A stretch of 64,000 bases of DNA from Actinoplanes xinjiangensis (GCF_003148685.1 NZ_QGGR01000007.1:248001-312000), one strand, 5' to 3'. Positions 8,079-17,119 are shown, counted from the first letter of the stretch. A program made the numbers and translations. The notes: a model not told the origin generated them from the sequence alone.

Positions 8079-8499
8079 CGTGCAGGTCGAGGGACTCCAG
8101 GACGGTCAGGAGCTTGCGTTCCTCGTACCGGAAATGGTTTTCCATGATCGCGCCCACGCCCTCCAGATGCCGCCGCACCTCCTCGGGCCCGGCGGAGCGG
8201 TCGACGGCGGCCTGGAGGCCGCCCAGCAGGTAGGCGATCATCGAATGGTCCTGCTCCAGGGATCGCAGCACCGGGCGCAACTCCGGGTGGGCGGCGGCGA
8301 TGGCCGGGAACAGGGTGCGGTCCTCGCCGCGGTGGTGGCCGTCGAGGGCGGCACAGAACCCGCGGCAGTAGAGCAGCAGGTCGTCGACGGCCATGTCGCC
8401 CGACTCGAGAGTCAGGCGCAGAGCGGAACGCAGGCGCGCGTGAACCGCGCGCATTTCTTGAGCCCAGGCCACCAGCCTGGTCGTCTCGCGCTCAGACAC
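8047..8499 (-). CDS. Hemerythrin (HHE) domain protein
   Basis: About 150 residues from the GTG at 8499. The iron-ligand pattern of a hemerythrin four-helix bundle is present: a first His in VHARLRSAL, GHHRGEDRTLFPAI, EQDHSMIAYLL and the final HFRYEERKLL. Such proteins bind a di-iron centre and sense or buffer O2, NO or peroxide. An upstream GTG at 8595 would add 32 Arg-rich residues of low quality, so the shorter form is preferred. The coding region ends inside the tail of the gene at 7209-8078. Confidence 0.8.
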   Translation of the reverse strand: MSERETTRLVAWAQEMRAVHARLRSALRLTLESGDMAVDDLLLYCRGFCAALDGHHRGEDRTLFPAIAAAHPELRPVLRSLEQDHSMIAYLLGGLQAAVDRSAGPEEVRRHLEGVGAIMENHFRYEERKLLTVLESLDLHVTPEEALGPL

Positions 8500-8600
8500 G
8501 CGATGACGAAGGGTACGACGGCAACGTCGGTCTCCTTCGGTCCGGCGCCTCCATGCCTGACACGGTCTGCCACCGGCACGCGACGCTGGGAACACCCTAT

Positions 8601-8642
8601 CGCGACAGCCCCCGGCCCACGCGGGGACCGGGGGCTGTCGCG
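8601..8642 (-). terminator. Terminator of the ABC-2 exporter operon
   Basis: A 15-bp perfect stem (CGCGACAGCCCCCGG with CCGGGGGCTGTCGCG) with a 12-base loop, starting about 10 bp past the stop codon of the permease. The symmetry means it could work in both directions. Confidence 0.85.
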
Positions 8643-8652
8643 TGTCAGTGGC

Positions 8653-9660
8653 TCAGCTGATGTCGCGGCGGCGCATCGACCACAACGCGGCGCCCACGAC
8701 CACCGCCGTGACCACCGCCATGCCGATACCCGCCGTCTGCCAGGTCATCGTGAACGTGTCGGGCGTACATCCGCCCTCGGAGGAGTAGTTGCAGGAGTCG
8801 ATGTCCTCCACGACGTACTCCTTGTACATCCAGACGAAGCCCCACATCGGCACGAGCCAGGCGTCCGGGTACTTCGCGCCGGAGAGCCCGGCCATGATGT
8901 AGACGCCGATCTGCAGCGCCCCGAGGCCGACGAGTGCGCCCAGCGCCATACCGGTGTGCCGGCCCAGCGACGCCAGCGCGAAACCGAGCGCACCGGCGAC
9001 CACGACCAGGGCCAGGCCGCGCAGCCCGGTCAGGCCGAACGACTGCCAGACCCCGGAGGTCATCTTCGCGGTCGTGCCGCGTGTCTCGGCGATCAGCAGG
9101 AACGCGCCGGTCCACACCGCACCCAGCAGCACCGACAGCCCGGTGAACCAGCCCAGGACGACGGCCAGCTTGGTGCCCAGGACCTGGAGCCGCTTCGGCC
9201 GCCACAGCAGCAGGTTCATCATGCCGCCGCTGTTCCATTCGGAGCCGACGAACGACGCGCCGATCAGGAACGCCGCCGAGGCCAGCAGCACCGCGAGCAG
9301 CGTGATCATGTTGGCGTACTCGCTGCGCAGATCGAAGGTCTCCGCCATGTACCAGGTGTAGTCGAACTCGTCCTGTGTCGGCGTCCACATCTCGTCGCAG
9401 TTGGCCGGCCAGTTGGCGGCGTCCGGGGTGCCCGGTGCGGCCAGGCACTGCGCCTTGTCCCGTTCGGCGGTCTGCACCGCCTGCTGGTAGTCCTGCGCCG
9501 CCTGGGCCTTCGCCGCCGCGACCTCCGAGTCGGTGACCTGCTTGTTGCTGAGGAAGGTGCCGACGATGATCGCGGCCATGATCAGCAGCACGCCGCTCAG
9601 GATCACCGAGGTGAAACGGCGCCGGAACAGGCGCCGGGTTTCCGCGCGTACCAGGCTCAT
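8653..9660 (-). CDS. ABC-2 type exporter permease
   Basis: 335 residues. One hydrophobic segment near the N-terminus (about 20-40), a large extracytoplasmic loop with cysteines (residues about 45-115, and again near 285-305), then hydrophobic segments near 120-150, 170-195, 215-240, 245-265 and 305-325: the ABC-2 permease layout. The ATG at 9660 overlaps the ATPase stop by 4 bp (ATGA), which favours this start over the one three codons upstream. It pairs with the ATPase as an exporter; lantibiotic, antibiotic or sodium export are typical for this group, but the cargo is not readable. Confidence 0.85.
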   Translation of the reverse strand: MSLVRAETRRLFRRRFTSVILSGVLLIMAAIIVGTFLSNKQVTDSEVAAAKAQAAQDYQQAVQTAERDKAQCLAAPGTPDAANWPANCDEMWTPTQDEFDYTWYMAETFDLRSEYANMITLLAVLLASAAFLIGASFVGSEWNSGGMMNLLLWRPKRLQVLGTKLAVVLGWFTGLSVLLGAVWTGAFLLIAETRGTTAKMTSGVWQSFGLTGLRGLALVVVAGALGFALASLGRHTGMALGALVGLGALQIGVYIMAGLSGAKYPDAWLVPMWGFVWMYKEYVVEDIDSCNYSSEGGCTPDTFTMTWQTAGIGMAVVTAVVVGAALWSMRRRDIS

Positions 9661-10652
9661 TGGCCCCATCCGTTCTTGGCGCCACTGATCGAGGACTCGT
9701 CGACCTGCCGGTTCTGCCCGGCGACCGGCGCGGTGCCGGTCAGCTCGAGGAAGACGTCCTCGAGGTCGGCCGAGACCGGGGTCAGCTCACTGACGTAGAC
9801 GCCGCGCTGGGCCAGGACCTTGGTGATCAGCGCCGGGTTGGTGGCGTTCGCCACGGTGAAGTAGTCGTTCTCCAACGTCACCTGGGCACCGGCCTCCCGC
9901 AGCGTCGTCGCCGCGTCCAGCAGGTCCACGCCCGTCTCCAGTCGCACCCGGACCGCGCCGGACGTGTGCTGGGCCAGCACCTCGGCCACCGAACCGGAGG
10001 TCACCCGGCGGCCCGCCGAGATGATCGTCACCGAGTCGCAGATCAGCTGGATCTCACCGAGGATGTGGCTGGACAGCAGCACCGTCATGCCGGAGTCGGA
10101 GAGGTCGCGCATCAGCGTGCGCATCTCCCGGATACCGCCCGGGTCCAGACCGTTGGCCGGCTCGTCCAGGATGAGCAGCTTCGGCTCCTTGAGCAGCGCC
10201 GACGCGACCGCCAGGCGCTGTTTCATGCCGAGCGAATAGGTCTTCACCCGCTCCTTGGACCGGTCACGCAGGCCCACCTGGTCCAGAACCGCCGGCACCC
10301 GGCTGCGGTTCACCCCGCCGGCGTCGGCGAGCAGGCTCAACGTGAGCTCGGCGCTGAAGTTGCCGAAGAACTGCGGGCTCTCCACGATGGCGCCGACCTG
10401 CCCGGCGACCTCCGGCAGATGCTGGGGCACCTCCCGGCCGAGGATCGCCATGCGGCCGCCGTTGGGCTTGATCAGCCCGAGCAGCGTACGCAGGGTCGTG
10501 GTCTTGCCGGAGCCGTTCGGCCCGAGGAATCCGTGCACCTGGCCGGCTTCGACGACCATGTCGAAGCCGTCCAGTGCATTCCGGACACCTTTGCGGCTGC
10601 GGTAGGTCTTTCGCAGCCCTGATATCTCGAGTACGGGGGTCACTCGCCGCAC
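9657..10652 (-). CDS. ABC exporter ATP-binding protein (BcrA/NatA-like)
   Basis: 331 residues from a GTG. Walker A GPNGSGKTT near residue 50, Q-loop VESPQF, signature YSLGMKQRL, Walker B LLILDEPANGLDPGG and a switch His in SSHILGE: a full, active ATPase. The 100 or so residues after the ATPase domain are typical of the DRA/BcrA group that energises ABC-2 permeases. Translationally coupled to the permease gene. No regulator sits in the operon. Confidence 0.9.
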   Translation of the reverse strand: MRRVTPVLEISGLRKTYRSRKGVRNALDGFDMVVEAGQVHGFLGPNGSGKTTTLRTLLGLIKPNGGRMAILGREVPQHLPEVAGQVGAIVESPQFFGNFSAELTLSLLADAGGVNRSRVPAVLDQVGLRDRSKERVKTYSLGMKQRLAVASALLKEPKLLILDEPANGLDPGGIREMRTLMRDLSDSGMTVLLSSHILGEIQLICDSVTIISAGRRVTSGSVAEVLAQHTSGAVRVRLETGVDLLDAATTLREAGAQVTLENDYFTVANATNPALITKVLAQRGVYVSELTPVSADLEDVFLELTGTAPVAGQNRQVDESSISGAKNGWGQ

Positions 10653-10738
10653 CCTAGATCAATGGCGCCACCCTTCGTGTCCCAACACCGGCGAAACCGT
10701 TCATCGGTACGGGTGACAGCGCCCCGCCGCACCCCGGA

Positions 10739-11437
10739 TCACCAGGGCAGCGGCCCGAACCGGTCGACGTAACGGCCGGTGCCCGCGTCCTTGTCCTCGG
10801 TGGCCAGCGCCACGATCGCGTCGGTTCCCTCGGTGACCGTCTGTGGCCCACTGTTCGCGTTGAGGTCGGTCGCGGTGTATCCGGGGTCGACGGCGTTGAA
10901 CCGGATGTCCGGGAACGCCTTCGCGTACTGCGTGGTCAGCATCGTGACCGCGGCCTTGGACGCGGTGTAGAGCGGCGCGACGACCTGGGACTCGATCCGG
11001 GCCGGATCGTGGGTGAGCGCCTGCGACCCGAGGCCGCTGGTCACGTTCACCACGGCCGGGTCCGCGCCGTCGCGCAGCAACGGCAGGAAGGCCGCGGTCA
11101 TCCGGACGATGCCGACGACGTTGGTGTCGAGCACCAGGGTGGCGTCGTCACCGGTCAGTTCCACGGCCGGTGCGTGCGGCCCGGCGATCCCGGCGTTGTT
11201 GATCAGCACGTCGACGTGTCCCTCGTGCGCGGCGACGTCGGCGGCCGCGGCGGCGACCGAGGCGTCGTCGGTGACGTCGACGGCCACGAACCGGCCCCCG
11301 ATCTCGGCGGCGGCCTTGCGGCCCCGATCGGCGTCCCGGGCCCCGACCAGGACGGTGTGCCCCAGCTGGGCGAGTCGGCGGGCGGCCTCGAAGCCGAGTC
11401 CCTTGTTGGCGCCGGTGATGAAGACGATCTTTGACAT
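10739..11437 (-). CDS. Short-chain dehydrogenase/reductase
   Basis: 232 residues. Cofactor motif TGANKGLG near residues 7-14, Asp in VAVDVTDD for the adenine, NNAG near residue 80, catalytic Ser in NVTSGLGS and the YTASK pair. Longer than minimal by a DPARIES insert typical of carbonyl-reductase-like SDRs. The ATG at 11437 follows GGTGGAGGC; the 30 codons upstream are low quality. Divergent from the DHFR-like gene at 11590. Substrate unknown; an NADPH-linked carbonyl reductase is the likely activity. Confidence 0.88.
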   Translation of the reverse strand: MSKIVFITGANKGLGFEAARRLAQLGHTVLVGARDADRGRKAAAEIGGRFVAVDVTDDASVAAAAADVAAHEGHVDVLINNAGIAGPHAPAVELTGDDATLVLDTNVVGIVRMTAAFLPLLRDGADPAVVNVTSGLGSQALTHDPARIESQVVAPLYTASKAAVTMLTTQYAKAFPDIRFNAVDPGYTATDLNANSGPQTVTEGTDAIVALATEDKDAGTGRYVDRFGPLPW

Positions 11438-11589
11438 GCCTCCACCCTCGGCCGTCGCGCCCCGCCTATCCAGAGACCACTCCTCGGTAGGACCCCCGGT
11501 ACCACCCGGGATGTCGTTTCCGTCCAAGACGGCCGCCCGGTCAGGCCCTAACGTGGACCCCGCAGCCCCGGACCTGAGGAGAAAGCACC

Positions 11590-12168
11590 ATGCGTGACCT
11601 GGTCTACACCGGTTTCATGTCGCTCGACGGCGTCGTGGACTCGCCCGGCGGCGGGCCCGGCGAGGAGCACCGCAGCGGCGGATGGGTGTTCAAAGACCTC
11701 GAGTTCGTCGAAGAGGCCTGGTCGCTGAAGGGTGAGGAACTCGCCGACACGACGGCGCTGATGTTCGGCCGCCGCAGCTACCAGGCGTTCGCGCAGACCT
11801 GGCCCGGCTCCGAGGACCACGCCGGCTACCGGGACCTGCCCAAGTACGTGGTGTCCTCGACGCTGCCCGGTGACGCCGTGGTCGACGGGTGGGGACCGAC
11901 GACGATCCTGCGCTCGGCCGACGACGTCGCCGCACTCAAGCAGGGCGACGGCGGCGCGATCTTCATCCACGGGAGCGCGGAACTGGCCCGGCGGTTGTCC
12001 GACGCCGGCCTGATCGACCGGTATCACCTGCTCGTGTTCCCGGTGCTGCTCGGTGCCGGGAAGAGCCTGTTCGGCCGGGCCGACCGCGACAAGCACATGC
12101 TGACGCTGCGCGAGTCGCAGAGCTACCCGAACGGGATCCTGAAACTGATCTACGACGTCAGGCGCTGA
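11590..12168 (+). CDS. Dihydrofolate reductase-family protein (RibD C-terminal fold)
   Basis: 192 residues beginning RDLVYTGFMSLDGVVDSPGG, the opening of the RibD-C/DHFR-like family; FGRRSYQAF and FPVLLGAGKSLFG are the other family blocks. These are NADPH-binding reductases of unknown substrate and are not the essential FolA. A good AGGAGA ribosome site precedes the ATG. The gene overlaps the convergent AraC gene by 11 bp, and an AraC partner next to this family is common, so control by it is possible. Confidence 0.85.
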   Translation: MRDLVYTGFMSLDGVVDSPGGGPGEEHRSGGWVFKDLEFVEEAWSLKGEELADTTALMFGRRSYQAFAQTWPGSEDHAGYRDLPKYVVSSTLPGDAVVDGWGPTTILRSADDVAALKQGDGGAIFIHGSAELARRLSDAGLIDRYHLLVFPVLLGAGKSLFGRADRDKHMLTLRESQSYPNGILKLIYDVRR

Positions 12169-12811
12169 CCGGCGCCCGCCGCTCCAGATCGAGGGCGATC
12201 GCGCCGCCGGCACCGTCACGCAGCTGCCCGACCGTACGCCCGACGTAGGCGCGCAGCGCACGGGCCAGGTGCGGCTCGTCGAAATAGTCGAGCGCGGCGA
12301 CGACGTCACCGGCCGGGTCGCCGCCGGCCAGCAGCTCGGCCGCCGTACGGGCCCGCTCGATCTGCCGGACCGCGCCGCGCGTCAGCCCGGTCGCGGCGCG
12401 GAACCGGCGCTCGACGGTGCGTCCCGACACGGCCGGACGGCGGCCGCGCAGCACCTCGGCGACGAGCGGATCACGGACCACGGTCCCGGCCCGGACCAGC
12501 CTGTCCACCAGGACCTCGACGTCGTCGGGGCCGGGCGTCTCCCAGCGGGCGCCGTCCAGCCGGAACGCGCGGTGCGTCGTGTCCGGCAGGGTGATCCCGC
12601 CGTCGACCAGCGCCGCCGTCGGCACGACCCGCAGCGAGGTGCCCACGGCGAACTCCACGCCGGTGAAGATCGCCCCCTCCGGCACCGGTGCCGTGCCGGT
12701 CCGTGTCTCCGGACCGGTGACCGCCGCATGGGCCCGCCCGGCCTGCTCCCAGAACACCAGGCCCCAGCGCACCCCGGCGACCGACGTCATCTCGGTGACC
12801 TGCTCACTCAT
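12158..12811 (-). CDS. AraC-family transcriptional regulator
   Basis: About 217 residues from ATG 12811. The C-terminal part carries an AraC double helix-turn-helix (VSGRTVERRFRAATGLTRGA, then DVVAALDYFDEPHLARALRAYVG), and the first part is a small cupin-like sensing domain (WGLVFWEQAGRAHAAVTGP). The frame continues upstream for over 100 Arg/Gly-rich codons that are antisense of the next gene, so the shorter start is used. Likely target: the convergent DHFR-like gene or its own promoter. Confidence 0.8.
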   Translation of the reverse strand: MSEQVTEMTSVAGVRWGLVFWEQAGRAHAAVTGPETRTGTAPVPEGAIFTGVEFAVGTSLRVVPTAALVDGGITLPDTTHRAFRLDGARWETPGPDDVEVLVDRLVRAGTVVRDPLVAEVLRGRRPAVSGRTVERRFRAATGLTRGAVRQIERARTAAELLAGGDPAGDVVAALDYFDEPHLARALRAYVGRTVGQLRDGAGGAIALDLERRAPVSA

Positions 12812-12894
12812 ACAGGTCCACACGCTGTCCACCCACGGCGAGTCTGATCGACGCGTCCCGAACCGCAGCCCCACCGCCGAAGAATACGCCCGCG

Positions 12895-13602
12895 TCAGTG
12901 CAGGACCCCGCCGGCCAGGGTGCCGATGCCGTAGGTGACCGCCATGCCCGCCGCGCCGCCGAGCACCAGCCGGGCCACCGCCCGCCCCGCGCGGGCACCG
13001 CCGAGGCGGGCGCTCAGATACCCGGTGGCGGCGAGCGCGACGATGACCACGGCGAAGACGACGGCGACCCGGGCACCCGGCGGCGGCAGCAGGATCGCCG
13101 CGAGCGGCAGCAGCGAACCGGCCGTGAAAGCCACCGCCGACGCCACGGCCGCCTGCCACGGGCTGGTGAGCTCGTCCGGGTCCAGGTGCAGCTCCACGTC
13201 GGCGTGTGCGGCGAACGCGTCACGGGCGGTGAGTTCCCGCGCCACCTGAAGAGCGGTCGCCGGGCTCAGGCCCTTCGCCTCGTACAGTGCGGCCAGCTCC
13301 TGGAACTCCTGCTCCGGGAACTGCGCCAGCTCCGCCCGCTCCTTGTCCAGCAGCGCCCGCTCACTGTCGCGCTGGCTGCTCACCGACACGTACTCGCCCA
13401 GGGCCATCGACACCGCACCGGCCACCAGGCCGGCCACGCCCGCGGTGGCGATGGGGCCGGTCGCGGTGGTCGCACCGGCCACCCCGACCACCAGTCCCGC
13501 GGTCGACACGATGCCGTCGTTGGCGCCGAGCACCCCGGCCCGGAGGCGGTTGAGCCGCCCGGCAACGGTCGTGTCGTGCGCCTCACCAGGATGCGGACCC
13601 AC
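12895..13602 (-). CDS. VIT1/CCC1-family iron/manganese transporter
   Basis: About 235 residues. RLRAGVLGANDGIVSTAGLVVGVAGA is the strongly conserved first membrane helix of the VIT1/CCC1 family, followed by VSMALGEYVSVSSQRDSE, the metal-path helix and start of the cytoplasmic loop. That loop (PEQEFQELAALYEAKGLS) holds the Glu-rich metal-binding part, and three more hydrophobic segments follow. The family moves Fe2+ or Mn2+ out of the cytoplasm. GAGGAG places the start at the GTG at 13602, five bases away. No iron regulator site was recognised. Confidence 0.88.
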   Translation of the reverse strand: MGPHPGEAHDTTVAGRLNRLRAGVLGANDGIVSTAGLVVGVAGATTATGPIATAGVAGLVAGAVSMALGEYVSVSSQRDSERALLDKERAELAQFPEQEFQELAALYEAKGLSPATALQVARELTARDAFAAHADVELHLDPDELTSPWQAAVASAVAFTAGSLLPLAAILLPPPGARVAVVFAVVIVALAATGYLSARLGGARAGRAVARLVLGGAAGMAVTYGIGTLAGGVLH

Positions 13603-13711
13603 GGTCACTCCTCGATCGGTCGTACCGCCGGCGAGGGCGGCAGCCGACCTGTACAAGAGCGATGACCGGCGGCGGATTCCCGGCCGCACTCCCGCAACGG
13701 CACGGCGGCGG

Positions 13712-14323
13712 TCACGGTGAATCGCGGTCGCCGTACACCGCGGCGATCGCACCGTGCGGACGGTGCGCGGGGTCGACGGCGCGCAGCAGGCGCTCGACCT
13801 CGGTGAACCCGGCGGCCGACAGCCGGGCGGCCAGTTCCCCGGGCGGCCAGCGGTACGCCGTGGTGACCTTGTGGTCGAACGCCCCCACGACGTCGCCGGT
13901 GAAGAAGCCGATCACCAGCCGCCCGCCGGGAGCCAGCAGGCGACCGAACGAGGCGAGCACCCGGTCCAGGGCCGGCGGCGGCATGTGGATCAGCGAATAC
14001 CAGGCCAGGATGCCGGTGACCGAACCGTCGGCGAACGCGACCTCGGTCAGCGAGCCCAGACGATAGTCACCGTCCGGGTGGGTGGCGCGCGCGTGGGCGA
14101 TGAACTCCGGGACCAGGTCGACACCGATCGCCTCGACACCCAGGGAACGCAGATGGGCGGTGAGGTGGCCCGGACCGCACCCCAGATCCAGCACCGGACC
14201 CGGCGTACCGGCCAGGTGGCGGCCGATCAGCGCGAGATCGTCGGCGTGCACCTTGTCCCCGGCCCCGAACAGGTCGATGTAGAGGCCGGCGACCGAGGTG
14301 TACGCCTCGCGGACGTGTTCCAT
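13712..14323 (-). CDS. Class I SAM-dependent methyltransferase
   Basis: 203 residues. VLDLGCGPGHLTAHL near residue 45 is motif I for S-adenosylmethionine, VDLVPEFIAHAR follows as motif post-I, and LLAPGGRLVIGFF is motif III. The size and the LIHMPP segment fit small-molecule methyltransferases. The conserved protein starts at the ATG at 14323; an 80-codon upstream extension is Arg/Pro-rich and rejected. It is divergent from the lipase gene across 285 bp in which no clear regulatory site was seen. Confidence 0.85.
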   Translation of the reverse strand: MEHVREAYTSVAGLYIDLFGAGDKVHADDLALIGRHLAGTPGPVLDLGCGPGHLTAHLRSLGVEAIGVDLVPEFIAHARATHPDGDYRLGSLTEVAFADGSVTGILAWYSLIHMPPPALDRVLASFGRLLAPGGRLVIGFFTGDVVGAFDHKVTTAYRWPPGELAARLSAAGFTEVERLLRAVDPAHRPHGAIAAVYGDRDSP

Positions 14324-14608
14324 CAGCGCGGCGCCCGTCGTGGCGTGGCGATCCGGCGGGCACACGGCGTCGCCGCGGCCGGGGCCGCGGACGGCAACCC
14401 CTCCGGTGCGGGTCTTTCCGGCATCGGAACACCCTATCGGCCGCCCGGCGAAGCGCATACGACCCGGGCGGAGGGCGGTCTGCGGGGCCGGTGAAGGCGA
14501 GAAATGGAAGCTCTGGAGACTCTCGTTTCGCCTGGTTAACGTCCGGTGACACAGCTCCATTCATCGACACCGGTGAGTGGATAGATGCTGAGTCCCCGGA
14601 GGCCGTAC

Positions 14609-16003
14609 ATGTCCGTACGTATCCGCTTCTCTGTCTCTCTGATCGCCGCCTCGCTGATCGCCGTGGCCGGCACCGCTCTGCCCGCCCAGGCCGCCGTCAC
14701 GTCGCGCGGCGTCACGATCCCCGAGTTCTACACGCCTCCGGCGACGCTGCCGGCGGCCGACGGTGCCCTGGTACGCACCGAACCGCTGCCGCTCGCACTC
14801 GCCCTGCCCGGTATCGACGGCACCCTGCCGGGCCGGGCCACCCGCATCATGTACAAGTCCACCGACTCGGCCGGCAACCCGGTGGCCGTGACCGGTGCCT
14901 ATCTGGAGCCGGCCGCCGCCTGGAAGGGCACCCGCCCGCTCGTGGTCCTCGCGCCGGGCACGATGGGGCAGGGCGACCAGTGCTCGACCTCGCTGGCCCT
15001 CCAGCGCGGGCTGGTGCTCGGGGCGGACGACGGTCAGACGACCGTGTCCATCGGGTACGAGGTGCTGGCCATCTACCGGCTGTTGGCCAAGGGCGTCGCG
15101 GTCGTCCAGACCGACTATCCGGGGCTGGGGACCACCGACCGCCTGCACACCTACGTCAACCGGGTGGACTCGGGGCACGCCGTGCTCGACGCCGCCCGCG
15201 CGGCCCGGGCGGTGCCGGGCGCGTCGGTCACGGCGACGTCGCCGGTCGGCCTGTACGGGTACAGCCAGGGCGGCGGCGCGGTGGCGTCGGCGGCCGAGTT
15301 GCAGTCGGCGTACGCGCCGGACGTGCCGGTGACGGCCACCTACGCGGGGGCGCCCCCGGCCGATCTGGCCGCCGTCACGAAGGCGATCGACGGCAGCGAA
15401 CTGCTCGGCGCGCTGGGCTGGTCGGTCAACGGGTTCGCCCAGGCCGAGCCGGGTCTGCAGCCGCTTCTCGACCGGTACCTGAGCGCGTCCGGCCGGGCGG
15501 TCCTCAAGGATCTGTCCACCATGTGCGTGGGTGATGCGATCCTCGCGTACGCGGGCCGGCGCAGCACCGCCTGGACGACGGGCGGGCTGTCGGTCACCGA
15601 CGTCATCAACGCCGAGCCGGTGCTCCGGGCGTACATCGGAAGGCAGTTGATCGGGACCCGTAAGCCGGCCGGTGTGGTCCGGGTGGCGACCGGTGTCTTC
15701 GACAATCTCGTGCCGCACGGCCAGGCCCGTACCCTGGCCTCGTCGTGGTGCCGCCTCGGCGGCTCCGTCGTGTACGCCCCGGTGACTCTGCCGTGGACGG
15801 TGAGCCCGCTGCTCAACCACTTCGGGCCGCTGCTGACCGACCAGGGCACGGCGGTCGACTGGCTCACCCGGCACCTGGCCGGCAGTTCGGCGCAGAGCAG
15901 CGCGGCGAAGAGCGGCGCGGCGAAGAGCGGCGCGGCGCAGAGCAGCAAGGCGCAGAGCAGTGCGGCCGGCAACAACTGCGCGCTCATGCCGTTGTTGCCG
16001 TGA
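14609..16003 (+). CDS. Secreted lipase-like alpha/beta hydrolase with Ala/Ser/Lys repeat tail
   Basis: 464 residues from the ATG at 14609, seven bases after GGAGG. A Sec signal peptide (hydrophobic 7-28, cleavage near LPAQA-A) leads into a secretory lipase (LIP) domain: VVLAPGTMGQGDQC forms the oxyanion region and GLYGYSQGGGAV holds the nucleophile serine. The His is likely in LPWTVSPLLNHFG. After about residue 425 comes a low-complexity tail of Ser/Ala/Gln/Lys encoded by short tandem repeats, then CALMPLLP. The substrate is probably an ester or triacylglycerol. The tail is not part of the fold and may vary in length. Confidence 0.85.
   Translation: MSVRIRFSVSLIAASLIAVAGTALPAQAAVTSRGVTIPEFYTPPATLPAADGALVRTEPLPLALALPGIDGTLPGRATRIMYKSTDSAGNPVAVTGAYLEPAAAWKGTRPLVVLAPGTMGQGDQCSTSLALQRGLVLGADDGQTTVSIGYEVLAIYRLLAKGVAVVQTDYPGLGTTDRLHTYVNRVDSGHAVLDAARAARAVPGASVTATSPVGLYGYSQGGGAVASAAELQSAYAPDVPVTATYAGAPPADLAAVTKAIDGSELLGALGWSVNGFAQAEPGLQPLLDRYLSASGRAVLKDLSTMCVGDAILAYAGRRSTAWTTGGLSVTDVINAEPVLRAYIGRQLIGTRKPAGVVRVATGVFDNLVPHGQARTLASSWCRLGGSVVYAPVTLPWTVSPLLNHFGPLLTDQGTAVDWLTRHLAGSSAQSSAAKSGAAKSGAAQSSKAQSSAAGNNCALMPLLP
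15889..15967 (+). repeat. Short tandem repeats at the 3' end of the lipase gene
   Basis: Repeats of a 15-base unit such as GCGGCGAAGAGCGGC and a related GCAGAGCAG form run inside the frame. They keep the frame in multiples of three, so they give an Ala/Ser/Lys/Gln tail. Confidence 0.6.
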
Positions 16004-16062
16004 CCGGCAGGGTCGCGGCGATCTGGGATGGACGGTAGGCCGACGGCCGTGAGACGGGACCG

Positions 16063-16404
16063 TCACATCTGGAAGCTGTGCCGTCCCGGGTGTGTCGCCG
16101 GCAGGAGGCAGTCGTCGCCGGAGGGTCTGTCGGTGTGATCGCAGGTGTCGAGGTGGCCCAGTTGCCGGCCCTGACGGTTCCACCGGATCCACCACCAGCG
16201 GTCGCCTCCGGCGTCGGCGATGATGAACGCGGCGTGCATCTGCTCGTGACCGGCGGCCAGCTCGCAGACGGCGCGATCGGGCGGGGGTGGACCGACGGGG
16301 TCGGTCAGTCCGGTCAGGACGGCGATCTCCGCCGAGGTGAGCGTGGTCGCGACGGCGCAGCGCGGCCACACCCACGCCGCCGCGGTCGTGTCCTCGACGA
16401 TCAC
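16063..16404 (-). CDS. Small protein with two C-x2/4-H-x3-H motifs
   Basis: 113 residues from a GTG. Two similar blocks stand out: CELAAGHEQMHAAF in the middle and CLLPATHPGRHSF at the very end, each a Cys, a Leu and two His spaced GHxxxH or HxxxH. Between them is a Trp-rich strand (DRWWWIRWNRQG). Such C/H blocks could bind a metal ion together. There is no signal peptide. I do not recognise the function; short actinobacterial proteins with this motif exist. It is divergent from the carbonic anhydrase across 169 bp. Confidence 0.65.
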   Translation of the reverse strand: MIVEDTTAAAWVWPRCAVATTLTSAEIAVLTGLTDPVGPPPPDRAVCELAAGHEQMHAAFIIADAGGDRWWWIRWNRQGRQLGHLDTCDHTDRPSGDDCLLPATHPGRHSFQM

Positions 16405-16573
16405 GCTGCCATCACCTCACTGATGGAAGGTAACTCCGGCCACGGAGGATACCCGTGGCCCGCACGGGTAAACATCTGTGTCGATCGTTATCAGGATAGG
16501 TGCCGGTACGAAACGACCGCTGACCGAACGTAAGATCACGTGAACTCTGCGTACGTCCTGGAAGGGCCTCTTC

Positions 16574-17119
16574 ATGATCGAGATCGGTGGCCACGCGCCG
16601 CACGCCTCGCCGACCGCCTGGATCGCGCCGGGTGCGGTCGTGGCCGGCCGGGTCACTCTCGGCCCGGACACCGGCGTCTGGTATCACACGGTCGTGCGCG
16701 GCGACCTGGACGCCATCACCATCGGCGCCGGAAGCAACCTTCAGGACGGTGTGGTGGTCCACGCCGACCCGGGGCATCCGGTGAGCGTCGGCGCCAACGT
16801 CAGCGTCGGCCATCGCGCCGTGCTGCACGGCTGCACCATCGAGGACGACGTGCTGATCGGGATGGGCGCGATCGTCATGAACGGTGCCCGTGTCGGTGCC
16901 CGTTCGATCATCGGCGCGGGCGCACTCGTTCCGGAGGGGGTGACGATCCCGGCCGGGTCCCTGGTGCTCGGCGCTCCGGGCCGGGTCCGCCGGCAGACCA
17001 CCGCCGACGAGCACGCCGCCATCGCGGCCAACGCCCTCGTATATGTCGAACTGGCCCGGCGGCATCAGGCGGCGACCGGCGCAGGCCGCCGGCATCAGGC
17101 GGCGACCGGCGCGGGCTGA
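16574..17119 (+). CDS. Gamma-class carbonic anhydrase-like hexapeptide protein
   Basis: 181 residues. Left-handed beta-helix repeats (hexapeptides such as IAPGAVVAGRVTLG) and the three zinc histidines expected of gamma carbonic anhydrases: one in VVVHADPG and two in VGHRAVLHG. The proton-shuttle acidic loop of Cam is absent, as in the YrdA/CaiE group. A C-terminal helix ends in a perfect ten-residue duplication, RRHQAATGAG twice. The ATG at 16574 follows GGAAGGGCC. Enzymatic hydration of CO2 is possible but many such homologues lack it. Confidence 0.88.
   Translation: MIEIGGHAPHASPTAWIAPGAVVAGRVTLGPDTGVWYHTVVRGDLDAITIGAGSNLQDGVVVHADPGHPVSVGANVSVGHRAVLHGCTIEDDVLIGMGAIVMNGARVGARSIIGAGALVPEGVTIPAGSLVLGAPGRVRRQTTADEHAAIAANALVYVELARRHQAATGAGRRHQAATGAG
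17061..17119 (+). repeat. 30-bp tandem duplication at the end of the carbonic anhydrase gene
   Basis: Two near-identical 30-bp copies (one base differs: GCGCAGG versus GCGCGGG) encode the two RRHQAATGAG units just before the stop codon. Confidence 0.8.
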
